59,819 bases of DNA from an uncultured Collinsella sp. GTDB taxonomy: Bacteria; Actinomycetota; Coriobacteriia; Coriobacteriales; Coriobacteriaceae. The stretch is from contig CALFDJ010000006.1 in NCBI GenBank assembly GCA_937950325.1, positions 1 to 59,819 of the forward strand, given 5' to 3'. The translations under genes were made by a program, and so were the position numbers. Below the pieces are notes generated by a model. It worked only from the letters and a program-made list of their open reading frames with translations, did not search any database and was not told the origin of the DNA. Shown in pieces: positions 1 to 9,209 of this stretch. The first letter of the stretch is position 1, and every line of letters starts with the position of its first letter.

Positions 1-83
1 GACCGGGTGCCCTACCGGGAGTAGCCCCGACGGTTGACAAAACTATAGGAACACCTAACTGCCGGCTAATTTGGCAGGACTGG
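1..83. other. window edge, no gene seen
   Basis: This stretch lies downstream of the first minus-strand gene. A weak CTGCC/GGCAG inverted pair is present near 59-77, but it has no convincing U-tract. No coding region is supported. Confidence 0.4.
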
Positions 84-1022
84 CTAGAGGGCACCGAAGA
101 GGATGGCGTAGGTAGTGGATTCGCCGAGCTTGAGCTCGTCGCCGGGATTGAGTTGGGCGGAACGGCCGGGCTCGACCTGAATGCAGACGCGCGTGGCCCC
201 GTTTACCACCACGGTTCCGTTGGTGGACGACAAGTCCTCGACGTGCCAGATATTTTGAGCATCGCACCAGATATGGGCATGGCGGGCCGAGACATCGTCG
301 CCGACGTCGGTAATATCGCCCTCACCAGTGGCCAGCGCGCCAATCTCAACACCCTGCTCACTCGGCTGAATCCAGCGCGGGGCGCTCACGACAAAACTGT
401 TTTGCACGCGCAGCAAGCCCAAGGGGTGCGCCGGGGCGGGTTCGCGTTCGCCCGCAGCCAGCGACATGCCAAGCGAACGCGGCGTGGATGTGCCTCCGCC
501 ACAGGTCGCGTGTGCGTAGTCGATGGAATAGTTCACCGAGGACCGCACATCCGCCGAACAACCGACGGCGACAAACAGCACCAGCACGGCCTCGGCGCGC
601 TCGGCGGGCATGAGTTCCGCCGCCTGGGACAGGCGATCGAGCGCGTTGCGATAGAGATTCGTGTCCTGGTGGCACTCTTCGAGCGCGCGTACCATCGGTT
701 CACCTGCAGGACCGCACACCATATTGATCACAGCCGTGGAGTCCATGGGATTGCGCTGGCGCAGGGCCAGTTGCGACATAATACGCGCAGCCGAGGTACC
801 GTATTCGGCAAAGTAGCGCTGCTGAAGCGTGCCGACCGGCGCGCGAACGATAAAGCGGGAAACCCAAGAGCGATCGGCGGCCCGGCTCTGCGGGCTGCGG
901 CCGTCGGCGAGCGGACGGGACGAAAGCACCAAGCCGCACAGCTCGATATGGCTCAGATGCGCCGCGCGCTTAAAGATGTCAAACATGGCCCCGCATGGGG
1001 TGAGCTCAACTTGAGATGCCAT
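84..1022 (-). CDS. FHA domain protein, last gene of a kinase operon
   Basis: A protein of 312 residues. The last ~100 residues form a forkhead-associated (FHA) domain, a phosphothreonine-peptide binding fold. Its hallmark pieces are visible: a conserved SARHAHIW segment, then VEDLSSTNGT. The N-terminal ~200 residues are alpha/beta-like and not recognised. There is no signal peptide or membrane segment, so it should be cytosolic. The ATG has AAGGAGG nine bases upstream, overlapping the end of the kinase gene just before it, so the two are co-transcribed. By family knowledge it would read the phosphorylation state set by that kinase; its true partner is unknown. Confidence 0.85.
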   Translation of the reverse strand: MASQVELTPCGAMFDIFKRAAHLSHIELCGLVLSSRPLADGRSPQSRAADRSWVSRFIVRAPVGTLQQRYFAEYGTSAARIMSQLALRQRNPMDSTAVINMVCGPAGEPMVRALEECHQDTNLYRNALDRLSQAAELMPAERAEAVLVLFVAVGCSADVRSSVNYSIDYAHATCGGGTSTPRSLGMSLAAGEREPAPAHPLGLLRVQNSFVVSAPRWIQPSEQGVEIGALATGEGDITDVGDDVSARHAHIWCDAQNIWHVEDLSSTNGTVVVNGATRVCIQVEPGRSAQLNPGDELKLGESTTYAILFGAL

Positions 1023-1025
1023 GAC

Positions 1026-2870
1026 CTAGGCCTCCTTGGTCGTAGAAATAGAATCGGACGATACTTCGACAGGTCCGCCAAAAGTACGGGCAGCTGCGGC
1101 TCCACCGGCAAGCGGAGTCGCCATCTGGGCTTTTGCGCGTCGCGGTGCCGAAACGGGAAGTTCAAAGGCAAAGCCCACCGCAAGCAAAAACCACGTAAGC
1201 GTATAGGTTGCAACCAGAGCGGCAACAAGGCCGCCCATCACGGCGCGTTGGGAAAACACGCTACATGCAGCCACGACCAGCACCGGAACCTCGCAGGCAG
1301 AAAGCGCAAGCACACCCTGCAGGAACCCCGAGCGCCGATTGCGCGCAAGTGCCCCCGTGGCAACGCCGGCTATGCCTGGCAGCGCCAACGCCAGTGCGGC
1401 AATAATACCCGGTAGCGACCCAGACCACACGAGCGATCCCAATGTCGCCGTCACGCGAGCGCCCGACGCCAGCAGCGCGGCCGAAACCACGACCACAGCC
1501 CAAACCACGCCACAGACGACCGTCGCGCCAACCATCAGCGCGCGACGAACCGCGCGGCCGGACGCATCCATGGGGCACGGCGTGAGCGGCTCGCCGCGGA
1601 GCGAACGACCGACATTTTGCGCATAGTGGTCACAAAACGCCGAGAGCGCCGCCTCGACCGCCGCCGGCTCGGGACGATCTTTTTGATGGCTGGACAGACA
1701 GGCCATCACCACGTCGAACAGCTGGGCATCGACAAACGCCAGCGCATCGCGTAGCTCTTCGGAATCCGGCTCAAGCCCTAGCTGCTGGGCCTGCTCGGCC
1801 GCGGCGAGCGCCACATCGGGCTCACGACGACGCAGCTGAGTCAAATCACAACCGGGCGCATGGGCACCAATGGGATAGTCGGGCCGTGTGTCCATCTTGA
1901 GACGGTAGGGGCTGGCAATGTCGCGCGTCTTTTTGCGCGAACCCGAGGTGCCCGAAGTGCTCGGCGCGGCTTCGTATGGCACGACGCCGGCAATGAGCTC
2001 GTAAACCGTGCTTGCCGCGGCATAGACGTCAATCGCCGGCGACATACGCAAAGCGCGCAGGTCGGGAATATCGTCGGTGAGCATCTCGGGCGGGGCATAG
2101 GCAACCGTCGCGCGACGCAGCGTGGCATAGCGCTCGGTAAAGGATGCCTTGCCGCCGGTACCGGCCACGGCCGACGCAGGCTCAAGCGCCAGCGACGAGC
2201 CAAAGTCGATCAGGCACAGGTCAAAGGTGCCCTCGGCAAGCTGTCGGTCAAGCGGTAGACGCGCCGTACGCACCATAATATTAGCGGGCGAGATATCGCG
2301 ATGGACAAAGCCCTCACCCACCAGACTCATACGGCAGAGCAGATCGAACAGGTCGCGACCCAGACGCGCCGCCACAAGCGGCGACAGGCGTCCGGCATCA
2401 TCCACGGAGAGTCGCGAACGCAAGCGGGCAAGCGTCTCGCCCTCGACCCATTCCATGACAATTGCAGGCACACCGTCGACCTCGCCCCAGCCATAGAGGC
2501 GGGGAAAGCCCTTAAGGCCCGAAAGGGCACGATGGCATTCGTATTCCTCGCGAAACGCTGCCTTGAACTTGGCGACCAGCGCCTCGTGAGCGGCATCGTC
2601 GTCGAACTCATCGCGCGCCGGCAAGATGAGCTGCTTGAGCGCCACGGCCTCGCCTTGGGCGTTGACGGCACGCGTCACGCGGCCGATACCGCCACGGCGC
2701 ATGGTGGCATCGTCGGCAAACAGCATCGTAAAACGACGCAGATAGGCAGGCAGTTCGTCCTGACCGAGCGCAATGGCCGGCTCAAACCCGTCGACACGCG
2801 CCAGGCGCAGGCCGACCATGGGATCGCGACCGAGCGATTGTGGTGTGGTGGATGCAAGATCGGTCATCAT
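1026..2870 (-). CDS. membrane Ser/Thr protein kinase
   Basis: A protein of 614 residues with a Hanks-type kinase domain at roughly residues 60-400. Visible motifs are the ATP-binding lysine (AVALKQ, K79), the catalytic loop HRDISPANIM (H190-R191-D192) and the metal-binding DFG (D222). The glycine-rich loop is poor (RRGGIGRV). About four hydrophobic segments follow at residues ~440-590, so the kinase faces the cytosol and is held by its C terminus; no PASTA or other sensor domain is seen. Its ATG overlaps the stop of the preceding gene (ATGA), indicating translational coupling, and the FHA gene follows after three bases. Confidence 0.88.
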   Translation of the reverse strand: MMTDLASTTPQSLGRDPMVGLRLARVDGFEPAIALGQDELPAYLRRFTMLFADDATMRRGGIGRVTRAVNAQGEAVALKQLILPARDEFDDDAAHEALVAKFKAAFREEYECHRALSGLKGFPRLYGWGEVDGVPAIVMEWVEGETLARLRSRLSVDDAGRLSPLVAARLGRDLFDLLCRMSLVGEGFVHRDISPANIMVRTARLPLDRQLAEGTFDLCLIDFGSSLALEPASAVAGTGGKASFTERYATLRRATVAYAPPEMLTDDIPDLRALRMSPAIDVYAAASTVYELIAGVVPYEAAPSTSGTSGSRKKTRDIASPYRLKMDTRPDYPIGAHAPGCDLTQLRRREPDVALAAAEQAQQLGLEPDSEELRDALAFVDAQLFDVVMACLSSHQKDRPEPAAVEAALSAFCDHYAQNVGRSLRGEPLTPCPMDASGRAVRRALMVGATVVCGVVWAVVVVSAALLASGARVTATLGSLVWSGSLPGIIAALALALPGIAGVATGALARNRRSGFLQGVLALSACEVPVLVVAACSVFSQRAVMGGLVAALVATYTLTWFLLAVGFAFELPVSAPRRAKAQMATPLAGGAAAARTFGGPVEVSSDSISTTKEA

Positions 2871-3751
2871 AGGGCAAGCGCCGCCACGTTATTGTTGAAG
2901 TTACCGAGCGCGACGTCATCATCGCCGTAATGGCCGACCCATTGACATAGGTTGGTGTAACAGCCCCACAGATTGGCATACTGCTGATACCACTTTGACC
3001 GGGGCGAGAATGTCTGACGACCGAACTCGGCTCGAATGACAAACATCTCCCCGACCAGGCTGTCGCACGGTCTGGGATCTCCCGTAGAGTTATAGGTCGA
3101 GACCACGTCATTGGCACGAGAAACATAGCCGTCGAGCATGTTGTACTTGGTCACAAGCCAACTGTGAATGCTCTCTTCTTCAGCAGCGGAAAGGCCACCG
3201 GAGTTTGCATCGTTGTCAGTGTTGCCGCCCGTCGAGCCGCCGTTTCCAGACCCTCCGGTAGAGGAACCCGACCCAGAGCCGCCGCCCGAACTCGATGAAT
3301 CCGAGCTACCGGGCTTGCCTGTCTGCTGGGCGTCCTGCCCCTTCTGCTGCTCGACCTTATTCACCGTTGCCGCCACGCTATTGTTGGACAACCGATCGAT
3401 GATCTTGGTGTTGGTGAGCACGATGGTTTTGCCATTGGCAAGCGTGACTTCGTTGTCCGGGACCTCGGCGCCGTCCGCATCGTCGGTGCCAAACACAATA
3501 TGCCCGACCACACTTGCCCAAGCATATCCAGTCGTGGTGCCCAGATCACTTTTGACCTCATGCCCCACGCGCGGTTCGCGTGCGGCATGCGCCTGTATCA
3601 TGGACGGCACGGTCATGCCATAGGCAGAAACGCCAGCTATGACCAGCACCAACGAGCACGATAGCAGTGCGTACGCCCGCGGAGCCAAGCCCAGTCGGCA
3701 TCGCATGCGCACCGCGGCGCCGCGCTTTGTCTGAGTGCCACCGGGCCGCAT
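2867..3751 (-). CDS. membrane-anchored or secreted protein, unknown function
   Basis: A protein of 294 residues from the chosen start. A basic N terminus is followed by one hydrophobic segment (AYALLSCSLVLVIAGVSAYG), then an exported region, a Ser/Gly-rich linker at about residues 150-190 and a C-terminal domain with several Trp, Tyr and Cys residues. The reading frame is open 31 codons further upstream, but the ATG at 3751 is preceded by GGAGGAGA at good spacing, and the upstream part would run through a terminator hairpin. It heads the operon with the Ser/Thr kinase and the FHA protein. No family is recognised. Confidence 0.75.
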   Translation of the reverse strand: MRPGGTQTKRGAAVRMRCRLGLAPRAYALLSCSLVLVIAGVSAYGMTVPSMIQAHAAREPRVGHEVKSDLGTTTGYAWASVVGHIVFGTDDADGAEVPDNEVTLANGKTIVLTNTKIIDRLSNNSVAATVNKVEQQKGQDAQQTGKPGSSDSSSSGGGSGSGSSTGGSGNGGSTGGNTDNDANSGGLSAAEEESIHSWLVTKYNMLDGYVSRANDVVSTYNSTGDPRPCDSLVGEMFVIRAEFGRQTFSPRSKWYQQYANLWGCYTNLCQWVGHYGDDDVALGNFNNNVAALAL

Positions 3752-3763
3752 GCGTTCTCCTCC

Positions 3764-3791
3764 AACAAAAACACGCCGCTCGGGAGCGGCG
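3764..3791 (-). terminator. intrinsic terminator touching the next gene's ribosome site
   Basis: On the minus strand an 8-bp GC stem (CGCCGCTC / GAGCGGCG) is followed by TGTTTTTGTT. The T-tract ends exactly where the GGAGGAGA ribosome site of the 3751 gene begins. It could end ybaB-recR transcripts or act as an attenuator of the kinase operon. Confidence 0.75.
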
Positions 3792-3996
3792 CATTCATTC
3801 GAATCCATATTTGAGTGTATCAGCGAACCCAAAAGGTTGCGCAACGAATGAGCAAATTAAGGATGCGAGTGGAAGCATCCATGCGATAAGCGGATACAAA
3901 GCATCTTTGTTGCACAACAAACTTACAGTCGCACAGGGAAATTATGACTACCCCGTGCGTCGCGAGGAAAACATACGGCAGGAGCAGGCTCGCCAC

Positions 3997-4593
3997 CTAA
4001 ATCGCGCGACGGGCCTCGATGGCGCGGCCAAGCGTAAGCTCGTCGGCATACTCCAGGTCGCCGCCCACGGGAAGGCCGCTTGCCAGACGCGACACCTCGA
4101 CGCCCAACGGCTTGATAGTGCGGGCCAGGTAGCTCGCCGTGGTCTCGCCCTCAATATTGGGGTTGGTGGCAATGATGACCTCATGGATATCCTCGTGGCC
4201 CAAGCGTGCCAGCAGCTCTCGAATGTGCAGCTGCTCGGGGCCAATCTTGTCCATGGGACTGATCACGCCGCCCAATACGTGGTAGAGGCCGTGGTAGCTG
4301 CCCGTGCGCTCGATCGCCTGGACATCGCGCGGCTCGCCCACCACACAAATGCGAGTGGTATCGCGCATCGGGTCCTGGCAGATGGAGCACTCGTCGGCCG
4401 TGGCGTAGTTAAAGCAGCGGCTGCAAAAGTGGACCTCCTGCTTGACCTCCAGGATGGCCTCGGCCAGGCGGCGCGCCTCCTCGGCGTCGGCCTCCAACAG
4501 GTAATAGGCGATGCGCTGGGCCGACTTGGGACCAATGCCCGGCAGACGGCCCAGCTCATCGAGCAGTTTTTGCAGACTGTGGTTGGCACTCAT
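3997..4593 (-). CDS. recR: recombination protein RecR
   Basis: A protein of 198 residues, full length for RecR, which with RecO and RecF loads RecA on gapped DNA. The order is an N-terminal helix-hairpin-helix (LGRLPGIGPKSAQRIAYYLL), a C4 zinc finger (CSRCFNYATADECSIC), a Toprim region (ICVVGEPRDVQAIERTGSYH) and a C-terminal Walker-like part. It lies 13 bases after ybaB; the ybaB-recR pair is one of the commonest bacterial gene pairs. No clear ribosome site precedes the ATG, so translation may depend on coupling to ybaB. Confidence 0.97.
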   Translation of the reverse strand: MSANHSLQKLLDELGRLPGIGPKSAQRIAYYLLEADAEEARRLAEAILEVKQEVHFCSRCFNYATADECSICQDPMRDTTRICVVGEPRDVQAIERTGSYHGLYHVLGGVISPMDKIGPEQLHIRELLARLGHEDIHEVIIATNPNIEGETTASYLARTIKPLGVEVSRLASGLPVGGDLEYADELTLGRAIEARRAI

Positions 4594-4606
4594 ATATATG
4601 CGTGTC

Positions 4607-4927
4607 TTAGAACGGCATGCCCGGGATGTTGAGGCCGCCGGTGATGGCGCCCATCTGCTTGTTGGCGAGCTCGTTGACGCCGCGGACGGCCTCGTTGACG
4701 GCAGCCATGATCATATCCTGCAGCATATCGACGTCCTCGGGATCGAGCGCATCGGGATCGATGGTGAGGTTGACGAGCTCCATCTCGCCGTTAACGGTCA
4801 CCTTGACCATGCCGCCGCCGGCAGAGGCGTCGACGGTCTGGGACTTGAGGTTCTCCTGCGCGGCGGCAAGCTGCTCCTGCATCTTGCGAGCCTGCTTCAT
4901 CATCTGCTGCATGTTCATACCGGCCAT
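4607..4927 (-). CDS. YbaB/EbfC nucleoid-associated protein
   Basis: A protein of 106 residues matching the family throughout: a Met/Gln-rich N-terminal helix (MNMQQMMKQARKMQEQL), the SQTVDASAGGGMVKVTVNGE core, and the VDMLQDMIMAAVNEA helix. The family forms dimers that bind DNA and coat the nucleoid. The start has AAAGGAG five bases upstream. Its pairing with recR, and dnaX lying upstream on the same strand, follow the usual dnaX-ybaB-recR order, here interrupted by one plus-strand gene. Confidence 0.96.
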   Translation of the reverse strand: MAGMNMQQMMKQARKMQEQLAAAQENLKSQTVDASAGGGMVKVTVNGEMELVNLTIDPDALDPEDVDMLQDMIMAAVNEAVRGVNELANKQMGAITGGLNIPGMPF

Positions 4928-5266
4928 GATGGCTCCTTTACGTGCGGCCGCACGCCGAGCTGCAAGGGCAGCCGGAGCACGGCGGGACTTTCAAACTCAA
5001 AAATCGTACCACGGCGCGCGGCGAGAGAGCGGGGCGGACGTGTTACCTCAGTCGATATACATGTCCTCCAATACAAACCGCACTCAAAGATTATGCAAGG
5101 TCGAATTATGCAAGGTTGCATAATATCGCACACTCAATCTAGTGGAGCCGAATCCGGCATTTCATGTGCGCCACTAAATAGCTAAATGCCGAACCGCTGC
5201 TCGAGGCGGCGCACATGGCGGCAGGGTATAATTTGATTGCCATAGATAGTAATTTGGAGGTGCCCC
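4928..5266. other. intergenic region with a repeated palindromic motif
   Basis: This gap holds the divergent promoters for ybaB (minus) and the 5267 gene (plus). TATAAT at 5226-5231 fits a -10 box for the plus-strand gene. The motif TTATGCAAGG occurs at 5091-5100 and 5106-5115, and the second copy is half of a 20-bp palindrome. No gene is seen. Confidence 0.5.
5090..5124. promoter_or_regulatory. candidate operator: direct repeat and palindrome
   Basis: The palindrome ATTATGCAAGGTTGCATAAT (5105-5124) has perfect 9-bp arms around GG. A further ATTATGCAAGG half copy starts at 5090, 15 bp before. It lies upstream of ybaB-recR. The binding protein is unknown. Confidence 0.45.
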
Positions 5267-5740
5267 ATGAATGCCCCCAACGCGCTCCAAAACATCCGCT
5301 CAAAACACCCCGTTGCGTATTTGGTTCTCTATCTCTTTGTCGGCTGGGCATTGCTGGTTGTCATCACCCATGCCATAGCCTTTGGAGCAGAACTGCTGAT
5401 AGCCAGTTCGGACCAGCCCATCGTCAAATGGGAAGCGACCGATGAGTGCACCGACGGAACTCGAACCATTTACTACAACAGCCCGTCCCTCTACCAAGAG
5501 TTCAAGGTCAAGATAAAGGACTCCAAGATTGTCGATGCCGAACTAGGCGCTTTCTTGACAATCGGAGCAACCCTCAACGCCGAGCAAGTCAAGTACACGG
5601 ACAGCCATGCGACGTATCGTATCGACCTCAGCATCCTAGGGCGACCGTCACGCACCTGTCTGCTCGAATGCGATATACGCGGCACCACACTACACATGTC
5701 CGAAATACAGATGCGCCCGGACAAAGAGATCTCTTCTTGA
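5267..5740 (+). CDS. small membrane-anchored protein, unknown function
   Basis: A protein of 157 residues with one strongly hydrophobic segment at residues ~16-46 (YLVLYLFVGWALLVVITHAI) and a ~110-residue domain probably outside the membrane. That domain has conserved-looking Cys residues (DECTDG, TCLLECD). The ATG has TTGGAGGTG four bases upstream and a TATAAT box ~35 bases further. It stands alone, convergent with dnaX, whose stop lies 21 bases away on the other strand. The family is not recognised. Confidence 0.7.
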   Translation: MNAPNALQNIRSKHPVAYLVLYLFVGWALLVVITHAIAFGAELLIASSDQPIVKWEATDECTDGTRTIYYNSPSLYQEFKVKIKDSKIVDAELGAFLTIGATLNAEQVKYTDSHATYRIDLSILGRPSRTCLLECDIRGTTLHMSEIQMRPDKEISS

Positions 5741-5761
5741 GCAGTATACCCGCCCGTACAG

Positions 5762-8242
5762 CTACTCCACCGGCTTGAAGATGGTGGACTGGCCGAAGAC
5801 GCTGCGGATGAGAGCTTTGGCCTCGTCCTCGGTCTGCGGGATGCTCGGGGCTGCACCCTGATGGCCGAAGGGGCTGCCCGCACCGGGGTTGGACTCCCAG
5901 GGAGCTGCAGGAGCGCCCTCCTCTTTGGGGGCAGTTGCAGCGGACTTGGGCGCGGACGCCGCACCCGGCACGTCGAACGGAGGCAGATCGTCCCCGCTCG
6001 CATCGCCGGCAAAGCCGCCGACCATGGCGTCGTCGTAGGGCACCTGCTCGGATTCCCACGGCGCGGACTGCGCGACAGACTGAGCCTTGGGGGCAGCCGA
6101 GCGCTCGGGCGCACGGGGTGCGGGCTCGGTCGGGAGCTTACCCGTGGCAGGAGCGCCGGCGGGGTTGTCGGAGCGTAGCCAGGGGGCTTTGCCTAGGTCA
6201 GACGACTTGGGCGCGGGCGAGGCGGGCTTGGACACGGGTGTCGGAGCAGCCGGTTTGGGCGCCGCGGGCTTAGGCGCCGACGGGGTCGACGCCGCTACCG
6301 GTGTCGCTTGCCGCTGCGGCGCGCTGGCGCTCGAGGATGCAGGGGCCGCCGAGGACACGGGTTGCGGGTCCGCAGATGCCGCAGCCCGTGCAGATGGAGA
6401 ATGCTCCTCATGTTGAGGAGCCGGCGTGCCACCCCCATCCAAGACATAGTCGACGGTACGACGACCGAAGACTGCGCAGACCGTCGGCAGGACCACCGAT
6501 TGCGTATCGGCGCGACCGAGCATCTTGATGGCAAAGGTCGAGCCCGCGGGGAACGAGACGGTGAGCTTGGAGCCGTCGTCGGCCGTGGCGCGGGCGTTGA
6601 GCAAAAGCCCTGCGTAGGAAGCCTGACGCGCCTTGACACGCTCGACGACCTCGGCCCATTTGCGCTGCAGCTCTCCGGCATCCTCGACCGCGGGCGTCTC
6701 GGCAGCACCGGCGGCGGCAACCTGGGCGGCATTGTTGGACTGGGGCTTAGGTGCCGGAGCGGTGGCAGGCGCGGGGGCAGCAACGGGCTGAGGCGTCGAA
6801 GTCGGCGCAGGCTGAGGTGCAGGCGCTGCAGACTTGGAAGCTGACACGGACGCAGAACGGGGAGCAGGCTGGGCAGCCGGAACAGCAGCGCCGCGGTCCC
6901 AAGGCATGCCACCCTGATGCGCGGACGTAGCAGCGGGGGCAGCGGATGCCGCCGGAGCGGCAGCACGGGCGCCCGAAATGAGCGTCGGCTGTTGGGCAGC
7001 AGCGGGTACGGATGCTGCAGGCGCGGCGGCCTGAGCAGCGGCCACGCTCGCCGGCACGGCGCCGTTGGCAACCATGGCCTCCAGACGTGCCACGCGCTCG
7101 GCCAATGCCTCAATCGTTAAATCGGCCTCGGGACGTGCCAGGCGCGTGCAGGCGATCTCGAGCACCAGGCGCACGTCGCTCGCGCCCCTCATCTCCAGTG
7201 CGGCATCGTCGAGCACCGTCAGCACACGGGCCAGGCGGTCGGCAGGATGCTCGCCAAAGGCAGCGGCCTCGGCAGCAAGCGCCTCGGCCTGCTCGGCACC
7301 GCCCTCAAACAGCTCGGCACGGGCACCGGCAACGCAGGCAACGTACACGTCACGCACATGCGCCACCAGGTCGCGCGTCAGCTCCAGCAGGTCGTTTCCT
7401 TCCTCGACCTGCGCACGGATCAGTCCATAGAGCTCGGCAACATCGCGATCGGCAATGGCGCGGGCAAACTCGCCCAGGATCTGGTCCGAAACCTCGCCCA
7501 AAAGCGAGCGGGCATCGTCCGCATGCACGGCGCCGTTGCCAAAAACGCTCAGCTGCTCCAGCGTGGACAACGCGTCGCGCATGCCGCCCTTGGCATGGCG
7601 TGCCACGATAGCCAGCGCCTCGTCGTCGTAATCGAAGCCCTCCTGCTCGCACACGTATGCCAGGCGATGCTCAATATCCTCGTTGCCGATACGATGGAAA
7701 TCGAAGCGCTGGCAGCGCGAGAGGATGGTCTCCAGAATCTTTTGCGGGTCGGTGGTGCACAGCACAAAGATCACGTGTGCCGGCGGCTCCTCAAGCGTCT
7801 TGAGCAGCGCGTTGAACGCCGCCGTCGTGAGCATGTGGACCTCGTCGATGATATAAATCTTGTACTTGCCGCGCACCGGGGCAAAGTTGACGGAGTTGAT
7901 GATCTCCTCGCGCACGTTGTCCACGCCAGTACGGCTTGCGGCATCGAGCTCGTAGACATCCGGGTGGTTGCCCTCGGCGATGAGCTCGCACTCCTCGCAA
8001 GTACCGTCGGGCATGCAGCCGCTTGCACCCTCGGCGCGCGCCGCCTCGGCATTGCGGCACAGCAGCGCCTTGGCCAGAATGCGCGCCATGGTGGTCTTGC
8101 CCGTGCCGCGCGGTCCGCAGAATAGGTACGCGTGGGACAGGCGCCCCTCGGTGATGGCGTGCTCGAGCGTCGAGACGATATGCTGCTGGCCCACCACGGA
8201 GTCAAAGGTGAGCGGGCGATACTTTCGGTACAACGATTCCAT
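5762..8242 (-). CDS. dnaX: DNA polymerase III subunit gamma/tau
   Basis: A protein of 826 residues. The N-terminal clamp-loader ATPase is clear: MESLYRKYRPLTFDSVVGQ, Walker A GPRGTGKTT, a Cys cluster for zinc (CRN...C...CEEC), the DEVH Walker B and the SRC sensor region. From about residue 370 the protein becomes a long Ala/Pro-rich tail with a folded C-terminal piece near residues 520-620, as in tau of actinobacteria. The frame is open far upstream, but the start at 8242 has GGGGGAGC in place and begins the family's conserved N terminus. No clear slippery frameshift site for a separate gamma was noticed. Confidence 0.95.
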   Translation of the reverse strand: MESLYRKYRPLTFDSVVGQQHIVSTLEHAITEGRLSHAYLFCGPRGTGKTTMARILAKALLCRNAEAARAEGASGCMPDGTCEECELIAEGNHPDVYELDAASRTGVDNVREEIINSVNFAPVRGKYKIYIIDEVHMLTTAAFNALLKTLEEPPAHVIFVLCTTDPQKILETILSRCQRFDFHRIGNEDIEHRLAYVCEQEGFDYDDEALAIVARHAKGGMRDALSTLEQLSVFGNGAVHADDARSLLGEVSDQILGEFARAIADRDVAELYGLIRAQVEEGNDLLELTRDLVAHVRDVYVACVAGARAELFEGGAEQAEALAAEAAAFGEHPADRLARVLTVLDDAALEMRGASDVRLVLEIACTRLARPEADLTIEALAERVARLEAMVANGAVPASVAAAQAAAPAASVPAAAQQPTLISGARAAAPAASAAPAATSAHQGGMPWDRGAAVPAAQPAPRSASVSASKSAAPAPQPAPTSTPQPVAAPAPATAPAPKPQSNNAAQVAAAGAAETPAVEDAGELQRKWAEVVERVKARQASYAGLLLNARATADDGSKLTVSFPAGSTFAIKMLGRADTQSVVLPTVCAVFGRRTVDYVLDGGGTPAPQHEEHSPSARAAASADPQPVSSAAPASSSASAPQRQATPVAASTPSAPKPAAPKPAAPTPVSKPASPAPKSSDLGKAPWLRSDNPAGAPATGKLPTEPAPRAPERSAAPKAQSVAQSAPWESEQVPYDDAMVGGFAGDASGDDLPPFDVPGAASAPKSAATAPKEEGAPAAPWESNPGAGSPFGHQGAAPSIPQTEDEAKALIRSVFGQSTIFKPVE

Positions 8243-8357
8243 GGGTGCTCCCCCGGGTATACTGAGTCTTGTTGCCGCGGCGGCCATGCGGTCGCACGGC
8301 ATACTGCATTCCATAATACCCGTACGGCGAGCCCGCCGCGATAGGAGTCCAAAGAGC

Positions 8358-9065
8358 ATGGCAGACGCAGAGAGCAACCTCGTCCCCTCCGAAGCAGCCG
8401 ACCAGGTCGAGGTCGCGCTCGAGGAGCAGGCCGCAGCCGACGACGGCATCCTGTACCTCAACGAGTACCAGTACGAAAACGACCTGGTCACCGACTTCGC
8501 CCGCCTGGTCGCCTCGCCCAGGCGTCGCGGCTCGCTGTATGTCGCCGCGGCAATTGCCGCGCTCATCGGCATCGGCATGCTGGTGGCCGGCGGCAACTGG
8601 ATCAAGTTTGGCGTCGTCCTGATCGTGTTCGGCGCCTTTTTGGCCTGGTGGAGCAAAAACCTGCACCACACCCTCGCCCGCGACTTTATCGACGCCGTTG
8701 AGGCCGACGAGTCCATGGGTGGCCGCTATCGCCGCGTCGCCGCCAACGAGGACGGCCTGATGGTTTGGGGCAAGAGCGGCAAGTCACAGTTCTTCCCGTT
8801 TGAAAAGCTCGACCACGTGCTCGACGGCGAGCGCATCTTTGTGGCCATGTTCGCCGACCAGGGCGTGACGATCCCTAAGGACACCTTTGTCCGCGGCGAT
8901 GCCGAGCAGTTCGGTCCCTTCCTTAAGGCGCGCATCAACAAAAAACTCCGCATCGAGACCAAGAAGAAGAAAATGAAGGCCGAGAAGGCCGCCGCCGAGG
9001 CCAAGCAGGGCGACAAGCCCCAGGAGACCAAGCGCAAGCAGAAGAAGAACAAGAAGAAGCGCTAA
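8358..9065 (+). CDS. YcxB-like membrane protein
   Basis: A protein of 235 residues. After an acidic N terminus come two hydrophobic segments at about residues 61-98 (VAAAIAALIGIGMLVAG; FGVVLIVFGAFLAWW), then a ~90-residue domain (GLMVWGKSGKSQFFPFEKLD...) resembling the YcxB-like C-terminal domain, and a very Lys-rich tail. The ATG at 8358 follows ATAGGAG; a longer frame upstream lacks a ribosome site and overlaps dnaX. It is divergent from dnaX, and the kinase gene follows after 144 bases. Its function is unknown. Confidence 0.8.
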   Translation: MADAESNLVPSEAADQVEVALEEQAAADDGILYLNEYQYENDLVTDFARLVASPRRRGSLYVAAAIAALIGIGMLVAGGNWIKFGVVLIVFGAFLAWWSKNLHHTLARDFIDAVEADESMGGRYRRVAANEDGLMVWGKSGKSQFFPFEKLDHVLDGERIFVAMFADQGVTIPKDTFVRGDAEQFGPFLKARINKKLRIETKKKKMKAEKAAAEAKQGDKPQETKRKQKKNKKKR

Positions 9066-9209
9066 GGCCAAGCCAGACAGGCAGCCTCGCATCCCGCTAT
9101 CCTCCCCATGCACCCGAGCGTGCTACACTAGCAGCATCTATGCCACCGCGAACGGCTCGGCTCCGCGCCCGCCACTCGCAAACGAACTTTAAACGCACGA
9201 GGGTTGGCC

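Noticed and set aside
153..1415. 420-codon plus-strand frame across the FHA and kinase genes
   Set aside because: It is the complement of two clear genes, has no ribosome site and an Arg/His-rich composition typical of antisense reading in GC-rich DNA.
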